Of a DNA stretch of 9,576 nucleotides, positions 1 to 4,069 are shown in pieces. The translations under genes and the position numbers were made by a program. The notes under the pieces were generated by a model that worked only from the letters and a program-made list of their open reading frames with translations, made no database searches and was not told the origin of the DNA. Within the stretch, counting starts at the first letter, position 1; every line of letters begins with the position of its first letter. Origin of the DNA: Nitrospinota bacterium (GTDB lineage Bacteria > Nitrospinota > Nitrospinia > UBA9942); the NCBI GenBank assembly GCA_016200365.1, contig JACQEW010000238.1:1-9576 (forward strand), given 5' to 3'.

Positions 1-123
1 AATAAGTTATAGGGTTTACCCTCCCCTTACCAATTCCTCTCCCACAAGGGGAGAGAGAATAAGGAAGAGTTTTATTATCTCCCCTCCCTTGATGGGAGGG
101 GAGATAAGGAATGGTATTTTTAG
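1..123. repeat. Leader of the cca-like gene with two GC-rich hairpins
   Basis: This stretch contains no gene. It holds two related hairpins. The first pairs CTCTCCC (37-43) with GGGAGAG (49-55). The second is a perfect 14-bp stem, TTATCTCCCCTCCC (75-88) with its complement at 94-107, around the loop TTGAT. Each is followed by a similar ATAAGGAA string (59-66, 105-112), so the two look like diverged copies of one unit. The second ends 16 nt before the ATG at 124. An AAGGA at 107-111 is the only Shine-Dalgarno-like string, and it lies inside or beside the stem at a rather long spacing. A terminator of an upstream gene is possible, but no T tract follows the strong stem on the plus strand. Confidence 0.7.
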
Positions 124-1641
124 ATGAACAATAGTTTAAAAAACAGCCTGACATCCCTTCCTTTTATCAAAACGATACAAGACATTTCCCTTGATTTGAG
201 GATGAAGGTATATTTGGTCGGCGGTATTATTCGAGACTCGATACCCCTGATAGAATCAATCAGGGGCAGAGGTCGGGAATCGGGAGCAGGCAGCCTTGAC
301 CTGGATTTTGCCGTGGATGGAGATGCCCTTTTATTTGGTAAAAAGGCTGGAGATGCTGTTAAAGGCAGTTATTTCCCTTTAGATAAGGAGAGGTCTGTAT
401 CGAGGGTAGTGGTAAAGAAGCCAGAAGCCAGAAGCCGGAAGCCAGAAGTCAATAAGGAAATTATTTTAGATTTTTCCAGAATAAGGGGCGAAGGGATTGA
501 AGATGACCTTAAATTAAGGGATTTTACAATAAATTCTATTGCCGTAAGTCTAAGTAATTTGTTCGGCGGCGGAAATCTTATCCTTATTGACCCTACAGGC
601 GGCATTAAGGACATCGAAAAGGGAGTTATAAGAGTCTATGATAAAAAGGCTCTGTATGATGACCCTCTTAGAATGTTAAGGGCTGTAAGGTTTGAGTCCC
701 AGTTGTGTTTTACAATCGCCGGTGATTTAGGGCATGCTATTAGAGAAAATAGCCCTACAATTAAACATTCGGCAGGAGAAAGGGTGAGGGATGAGCTTTT
801 TAAAATTCTCTCTTGCAAAGAATCGCATAAATATATTCAAAAATTAAAGGAGCTTCGACTTCTTAAAGAGATTATCCCGGAGATTGAGGCAATGGAAAAC
901 ATCGATCAGGGAAGACATCACAAGTATCCATTATGGGACCACTCTTTAAATACCATCAAGACCATAGAAATGCTCATGGAGAATTTAAGCAGGGTCTTTC
1001 CCGAGAAGTATCTGCAAATAGAGGACATGCTTTCGGACATGCTGGAACACGGAATACAGTGCAGGGAGATATTGAAGCTCTCTGCCCTTATACATGATAT
1101 AGGAAAACCGACTGCAAAGAGGGTAGATGAATATGGAGAGGTGCGGTTCATAAATCATGAAAAATTCTCTGTTGAGATCGGCGGGCGATTGGGAGAGAGG
1201 TTGAAGCTTGGAAATAATGCCTGTAATGCGATGTCGTCTATAGTCAGAAATCACATGAGACCCCTCTTGCTGAGTAAAGAAAATAAGGTAACAAACAGGG
1301 CAATCTTCAGGTTTTTCAAGGACACCCGGAGGGCAGGGGTATTTGTCTGCCTCCTGAGTATAGCGGATATTCATGCGACAAGGGGTTCCGGTATCTTTGA
1401 CGATACAGCCGCTGACATAGAAGGGCTGGTAAGGAGGATGATAGATTTCTATCTTGATGACTTCGTAAAACAGGTAGATTCTCCGCTTCTTTCAGGCGAT
1501 GAAGTGATGGAAAGGCTCGGCTTAAAATCCGGTCCGGATATTGGAGAAATACTGAAAGAGATAGAAGACCGCAGGGCAGAAGGAATTATATCCAATAAGG
1601 AGGAGGCAATAAATTTCATAACTCGATTTAGACGGAAATAA
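124..1641 (+). CDS. cca: CCA tRNA nucleotidyltransferase / poly(A) polymerase family protein with HD domain
   Basis: A 505-residue class II nucleotidyltransferase, expected to add CCA (or only A, or poly(A)) to RNA 3' ends in the cytoplasm. The nucleotidyl-transfer domain shows YLVGG..RD (residues 30-38), the metal-binding DLD (59-61), RDFTINS (132-138) and DPLRMLRAVRF (180-190), followed by the RNA-binding helical region. An HD phosphohydrolase-type domain follows, with H273, HD at 324-325, H345, H377 and D415, then a C-terminal GDEVMERLGL segment typical of this subfamily. At 505 residues it is longer than the roughly 410 of the E. coli enzyme. Part of the excess is two low-complexity insertions encoded by repeat DNA, at residues 39-58 and 98-112. 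The first lies between the GG..RD and DxD motifs of the active site. Motifs alone do not separate CCA-adding, A-adding and poly(A) activities, so the symbol is provisional. The ATG at 124 is the only start well placed before the conserved core. Confidence 0.88.
   Translation: MNNSLKNSLTSLPFIKTIQDISLDLRMKVYLVGGIIRDSIPLIESIRGRGRESGAGSLDLDFAVDGDALLFGKKAGDAVKGSYFPLDKERSVSRVVVKKPEARSRKPEVNKEIILDFSRIRGEGIEDDLKLRDFTINSIAVSLSNLFGGGNLILIDPTGGIKDIEKGVIRVYDKKALYDDPLRMLRAVRFESQLCFTIAGDLGHAIRENSPTIKHSAGERVRDELFKILSCKESHKYIQKLKELRLLKEIIPEIEAMENIDQGRHHKYPLWDHSLNTIKTIEMLMENLSRVFPEKYLQIEDMLSDMLEHGIQCREILKLSALIHDIGKPTAKRVDEYGEVRFINHEKFSVEIGGRLGERLKLGNNACNAMSSIVRNHMRPLLLSKENKVTNRAIFRFFKDTRRAGVFVCLLSIADIHATRGSGIFDDTAADIEGLVRRMIDFYLDDFVKQVDSPLLSGDEVMERLGLKSGPDIGEILKEIEDRRAEGIISNKEEAINFITRFRRK
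240..291 (+). repeat. Repeat-derived insert in the cca-like gene (palindrome plus heptads)
   Basis: CCCCTGAT (244-251) and ATCAGGGG (259-266) form a perfect 8-bp stem with a 7-nt loop. They are followed by heptanucleotide units GGTCGGG, AATCGGG and AGCAGGC (271-291). The encoded residues 39-58 are rich in R, G, E and S and separate GG..RD from DLD, two motifs that usually lie closer together in this family. The frame stays open throughout. Confidence 0.6.
417..451 (+). repeat. Five tandem heptanucleotide units inside the cca-like gene
   Basis: Units GAAGCCA, GAAGCCA, GAAGCCG, GAAGCCA and GAAGTCA run without a gap. They encode the charged segment KPEARSRKPEV (residues 99-109) between VSRVVV and IILDFSR, which are consecutive elements of the nucleotidyltransferase fold. 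The units belong to the same family as the tract in pabB at 2702-2743. Confidence 0.85.
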
Positions 1642-1657
1642 TATGACCTATAGCAAC

Positions 1658-1743
1658 GGCAATAAATAACTTGCCGTAGGGCAGGGCTTTAGCCCTGCAA
1701 AACAAGCAAGCCTGAAGGCTTGCCCTACAAGTTAATTATTGCC
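1658..1743. repeat. Cloverleaf-like composite inverted repeat between convergent genes
   Basis: Outer arms GGCAATAAATAACTTG (1658-1673) and CAAGTTAATTATTGCC (1728-1743) pair with one mismatch. Inside them, GTAGGGC (1676-1682) faces GCCCTAC (1722-1728). Two internal hairpins, GCAGGGCT/AGCCCTGC (1681-1698) and GCAAGCCT/AGGCTTGC (1706-1723), lie side by side. The result is a three-arm palindromic element of about 86 bp, probably a dispersed intergenic repeat that can also fold in RNA from either strand. Confidence 0.75.
1699..1723 (-). terminator. Possible intrinsic terminator for pabB
   Basis: Read on the minus strand, the hairpin GCAAGCCT/AGGCTTGC (8-bp stem, 2-nt loop, or 7-bp stem with 4-nt loop) is followed directly by TTGTTTT. 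This is the best terminator-like arrangement downstream of the pabB stop, about 120 nt away. It is part of the composite repeat, so the match may be incidental. Confidence 0.4.
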
Positions 1744-1783
1744 TTCACTATAAATCCTGCAATCAACCACTTACATAGTTTTT

Positions 1784-1816
1784 AATCGGTGTAATCTTTT
1801 TAAAATCTGTGTAATC
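1784..1816. repeat. Short direct repeat of the AATCxGTGTAATC type
   Basis: AATCGGTGTAATC (1784-1796) and AATCTGTGTAATC (1804-1816) differ at one base and repeat with a 20-nt period across an A/T-rich spacer. From memory this resembles a common intergenic repeat family of AT-rich environmental bacteria. No function is evident. Confidence 0.65.
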
Positions 1817-1843
1817 AAGTATAGGATTGAAATTCCTATACTT
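1817..1843 (-). terminator. Hairpin at the pabB stop codon
   Basis: AAGTATAGGA (1817-1826) and TCCTATACTT (1834-1843) form a perfect 10-bp stem with a 7-nt loop. It begins at the last base of the pabB TGA stop on the minus strand. No U tract follows, so it may be a transcript 3'-end stabiliser, part of a repeat, or a weak terminator. Confidence 0.4.
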
Positions 1844-3270
1844 CAAGTTAATGCTTCCATAATTGCCCTTGCTTTAAATAGAGTCTCCTCATACTCTTTC
1901 TCAGGCTCAGAATCCGCCACTATTCCTGCACCTGCGTGAAAATATATCTTACTATTTTTTATTAGTGCGCTTCTTATTATGATATTCAAATCAGCCCTCC
2001 CATCATAGCCTATATAACCCATCGAGCCGGTATAAATCCCACGCCTCACAGGTTCAAGCTCTTCGATTATCTCCATACACCTCACCTTTGGACACCCTGT
2101 AATTGTTCCACCTGGGAAACATGCCCTCAGTATATCAATAAATTTTACATCATCACGCAGCTCCCCCACTACCTTTGAGACAATATGCCATACATGGGAA
2201 TAGGATTCAAGGGTCATCAGCTCATCCACCTTTACTGTTCCATATTTACACACTCTTCCAAGATCATTTCTTTCTAAATCCACTAACATTATATGTTCAG
2301 CCCTCTCTTTTTCATTCAGAAGAAGCTCTGCGGAAAGGCTCTTATCCTCTGTGCTATCCTTCCCTCTCGGTCTTGTCCCTGCTATTGGTCTTGTTTCGAT
2401 TAACCCCCCCGTCCCCCCTTTAATAAAGGGGGGTGTGTAAGGTGTAACCTTTATAAGTCGCTCAGGTGAGGCACTTGCAATATACATATCGTCAAATTTT
2501 ATATAGCCTCCAAATGGGGATGGATTTATTTTATTGAGCCGTTTGTAAAATTCCCATACGCCGCCTTCAAATTCTGCATCAAATCTCTGCGATAGATTTG
2601 CCTGAAATATGTCCCCTGCCTTTATATACTCCTTCGCCCTTTTTACAATATTCATAAATTGATACTTCGTCATATTTGCCTTTAGATTCTTTGCTATAAA
2701 TTTCTGACTTCTGGCTTCTGACTTCTGGCTTCTGATTTTTGACACCAGCCTCTTCAACCTCTCCACCCCCTCTTTATAATCCTCACCCCTTTTAAGACAC
2801 ACAATAACCTTTACAATATTCTCAAGATGGTCGAATACAATGACTTCATCTGTCCAGCCGATATAAAGGTCGGGTATATTAAGGTCATCAGGGGCAATCA
2901 GGGGTATCCTCTCGATAAAGCGGGCAATATCATAGCCAAAATATCCAACAGCGCCTCCCCAGAAATGGGGGAGATAATCTATATTTTCAGACCTTGAATT
3001 ATCTATGATTAATTGCAATTGCTCGATGGGATTTGACCTGCTGCTGCCTTTAATAAAAGGCTCATGAAAGCTGCCGAGAAAAGAGTAACGGTAATCCGGC
3101 GATGTCTTCCCGCTGTGCAGTAAGAAAACAAACGGCTGATCTTTGAAGATTCTTTCAAATAAACCCAAAGGGGATTCACCAATCGCTCGCAGGATTGTAA
3201 ATATGGGAATAACCGCATTATTCGGTCTCAAGCCATCAAACCTGCCGTTGTCGGGGAAAATTTTTGTCAT
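1843..3270 (-). CDS. pabB: Aminodeoxychorismate synthase component I-like chorismate-binding enzyme (PabB/TrpE family)
   Basis: A 475-residue chorismate-utilising enzyme, most likely the component that turns chorismate plus ammonia into 4-amino-4-deoxychorismate for folate synthesis, using ammonia from a glutaminase partner (PabA/TrpG) not in this window. The N-terminal domain (about 20-175) contains GGAVGYFGYD. The chorismate-binding domain (about 200-475) shows AGDIFQANLSQRF (218-230), SPERL (268-272), ETRPIAGTRPRG (292-303), ERAEHIMLVDLERNDLGRV (322-340), FPGGTITGCPKVR (385-397) and GSMGYIGYDGRADLNI (415-430). ERNDLGRV, FPGGTITG and ADLNI favour PabB over TrpE. However, the PIxGT motif has Ala297 where E. 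coli PabB has its catalytic lysine, so an anthranilate synthase-like or mixed activity remains possible. Two repeat-derived segments interrupt it: a heptad linker (residues 179-190) between the domains, and a loop (276-290) directly before the PIAGT strand. No Shine-Dalgarno is seen. The start codon lies 6 nt after a TATAAT, suggesting a leaderless message. A TTG at codon 14 is a less likely alternative start. Confidence 0.85.
   Translation of the reverse strand: MTKIFPDNGRFDGLRPNNAVIPIFTILRAIGESPLGLFERIFKDQPFVFLLHSGKTSPDYRYSFLGSFHEPFIKGSSRSNPIEQLQLIIDNSRSENIDYLPHFWGGAVGYFGYDIARFIERIPLIAPDDLNIPDLYIGWTDEVIVFDHLENIVKVIVCLKRGEDYKEGVERLKRLVSKIRSQKSEARSQKFIAKNLKANMTKYQFMNIVKRAKEYIKAGDIFQANLSQRFDAEFEGGVWEFYKRLNKINPSPFGGYIKFDDMYIASASPERLIKVTPYTPPFIKGGTGGLIETRPIAGTRPRGKDSTEDKSLSAELLLNEKERAEHIMLVDLERNDLGRVCKYGTVKVDELMTLESYSHVWHIVSKVVGELRDDVKFIDILRACFPGGTITGCPKVRCMEIIEELEPVRRGIYTGSMGYIGYDGRADLNIIIRSALIKNSKIYFHAGAGIVADSEPEKEYEETLFKARAIMEALT
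2403..2433 (-). repeat. C/G-run palindrome inside pabB
   Basis: On the plus strand this is C7, GT, C6, TTTAATAAA, G6: a palindrome with an A/T centre and G/C flanks. It encodes PPFIKGGTGG on the minus strand, just upstream of ETRPIAGT. The same C6-TTTAT-AAA-G6 core lies inside the M16 gene at 5493-5532, read in a different phase. The frame stays open. Confidence 0.85.
2702..2743 (-). repeat. Six tandem heptanucleotide units inside pabB
   Basis: Read on the minus strand, the units are GTCAAAA, ATCAGAA, GCCAGAA, GTCAGAA, GCCAGAA and GTCAGAA, without gaps. They encode a segment rich in S, Q, K, R and E (about residues 179-190), at the junction of the N-terminal and chorismate-binding domains. 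They are of the same unit family as the tract in the cca-like gene. Confidence 0.85.
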
Positions 3271-3276
3271 TTTTTG

Positions 3277-3305
3277 ATTATATACACGGACTTTTGCATA
3301 TACAA
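3277..3305 (-). promoter_or_regulatory. Sigma70-type promoter of pabB, probably giving a leaderless mRNA
   Basis: On the minus strand, TTGTAT (3300-3305) is separated by exactly 17 nt from a consensus TATAAT (3277-3282). Only 6 nt (3271-3276) lie between the -10 box and the pabB ATG, so the expected start of transcription is at or within a base or two of that ATG. This fits the lack of a ribosome-binding site. Confidence 0.6.
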
Positions 3306-3334
3306 TTGAAATTATGGATTGAGAAGGTTATAAT
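3306..3334 (+). promoter_or_regulatory. Sigma70-type promoter of the YacP/Rae1-like gene
   Basis: TTGAAA (3306-3311), a 17-nt spacer and TATAAT (3329-3334) give a near-consensus promoter. Its -35 box abuts the -35 box of the divergent pabB promoter. Transcription would start near 3341, which is the first base of the palindrome that follows. Confidence 0.65.
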
Positions 3335-3340
3335 TGAGGT

Positions 3341-3425
3341 TCTCGTAAAAAGTCAAAACAAAATTAGCCCTTACAACAATGAGAGCCCATTTACCCTTAT
3401 GGCTAATTTTTGACTTTTTACGAGA
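3341..3425. repeat. 85-nt palindrome forming the leader of the YacP/Rae1-like gene
   Basis: TCTCGTAAAAAGTCAAAA (3341-3358) is perfectly complementary to 3408-3425. After a 4-nt bulge, ATTAGCC (3363-3369) pairs with GGCTAAT (3401-3407), leaving a 31-nt loop. The left end coincides with the predicted start of transcription and the right end stops 17 nt before the ATG at 3443. It may be a small MITE-like or REP-like element, or a structured mRNA leader. No transposase or clear target duplication is visible. Confidence 0.8.
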
Positions 3426-3442
3426 TTGTCATAATCATTTTT

Positions 3443-3961
3443 ATGGCTTTGAAAATAATTATTGACGGATATAATCTCTTAATGACATCTGACAGATTCA
3501 GGAGGGATTTTATCAATTCTTCCGAGGAAGCAAGGGAGAAGTTTCTTAAAAACCTCTACGAGTATAAAAGATTAAAAGGGCATGACCTCACTGTGATATT
3601 TGACGGGTGGAAGGGCGGTTACCCGACGGAAAAAAGAGAGGTTGTAAAGGGGATTAAGGTTATTTATTCAAAGATAGGGGAAAAGGCTGATGAGGTGATT
3701 AAAAGGATGGTGGAGAATGGGGAAGGCTCCACAGTTATTACTTCAGACAGAGAAGTAGCAAACTTTGCCTCAAGGCATGGAGCAGTTGTCGTATCGTCAG
3801 GGGAGTTTGAGGAGAGCCTGATGCTTGCCGAAATTTCCATGCTGAAAGGCGAAACAGAAGAAGATGATTTTGAAAGAGATATTACGACAAAGAAGAAAGG
3901 GAACCCCAGAAGATTGCCAAAGGGTGAGAGGAAGAAGATGCAGAGATTAAAGAAATTATAA
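3443..3961 (+). CDS. YacP/Rae1-type NYN-domain ribonuclease
   Basis: A 172-residue NYN-domain (PIN-like) protein of the YacP family. The B. subtilis member, Rae1, is a ribosome-associated endoribonuclease that cuts certain mRNAs during translation; the same role here is inferred from family membership. The N-terminal IIIDGYNLL (5-13) is diagnostic. The acidic residues D8, D54 (in VIFDG), D83 (in KADEVI) and D102 (in TSDREV) form the expected metal-binding set. A basic tail (149-172, rich in K and R) could bind RNA or the ribosome. I chose the ATG at 3443 over an in-frame TTG at 3410, because the latter lies in the palindrome and would add an unconserved hydrophobic stretch. No clear Shine-Dalgarno precedes the ATG. 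A strong promoter lies at 3306-3334. Confidence 0.85.
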   Translation: MALKIIIDGYNLLMTSDRFRRDFINSSEEAREKFLKNLYEYKRLKGHDLTVIFDGWKGGYPTEKREVVKGIKVIYSKIGEKADEVIKRMVENGEGSTVITSDREVANFASRHGAVVVSSGEFEESLMLAEISMLKGETEEDDFERDITTKKKGNPRRLPKGERKKMQRLKKL

Positions 3962-4047
3962 ACCGCAGAGGCGCTGAGACGCAGAGATTTTAAAGCCTTA
4001 TTTATTAAGACTTAATTTTTTTCTCTGTGCCTCTGCGTCTCTGCGGT
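3962..4047. repeat. Inverted ACCGCAGAG-type repeat
   Basis: The left arm (3962-3986) begins one base after the YacP stop. It pairs with the right arm (4023-4047) at 21 of 25 positions, around a 36-nt A/T-rich loop. Both arms are made of RCGCAGAG-like sub-units. A relative (ACCACAAAGACGCAAAG) appears after the PPIase gene at 8084. It could stop or attenuate read-through into the M16 gene, but no T tract follows the right arm. Confidence 0.8.
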
Positions 4048-4069
4048 GAAAATTCAGGTTTTTGTTCTT

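Noticed and set aside
417..451. Tandem units as a possible CRISPR array
   Set aside because: Units are 7 nt and contiguous with no spacers, and they lie inside a coding frame.
985..1374. A 129-codon open frame on the minus strand within the cca-like gene
   Set aside because: It lies wholly opposite a well-conserved coding region (the HD domain) and shows no motif or start signal of its own.
1658..1743. Cloverleaf fold as a possible tRNA
   Set aside because: It has no anticodon arm geometry, no T-loop GTTCRA motif and no 3' CCA context; the symmetry is that of a palindromic repeat.
240..2908. GATACCCCTGAT shared by cca (240-251) and pabB (2897-2908, minus strand)
   Set aside because: A 12-base match is expected by chance a few times in a window of this size. 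The pabB copy encodes residues that look normal for the family.
3341..3425. Palindrome as an intrinsic terminator of an upstream gene
   Set aside because: The genes on either side diverge from this spacer, so no transcript is expected to end here, and no U tract follows the stem.
3410..3442. TTG at 3410 as the start of the nuclease gene
   Set aside because: It lies in the palindrome. The family's conserved IIDGYN motif starts a few residues after the ATG at 3443.
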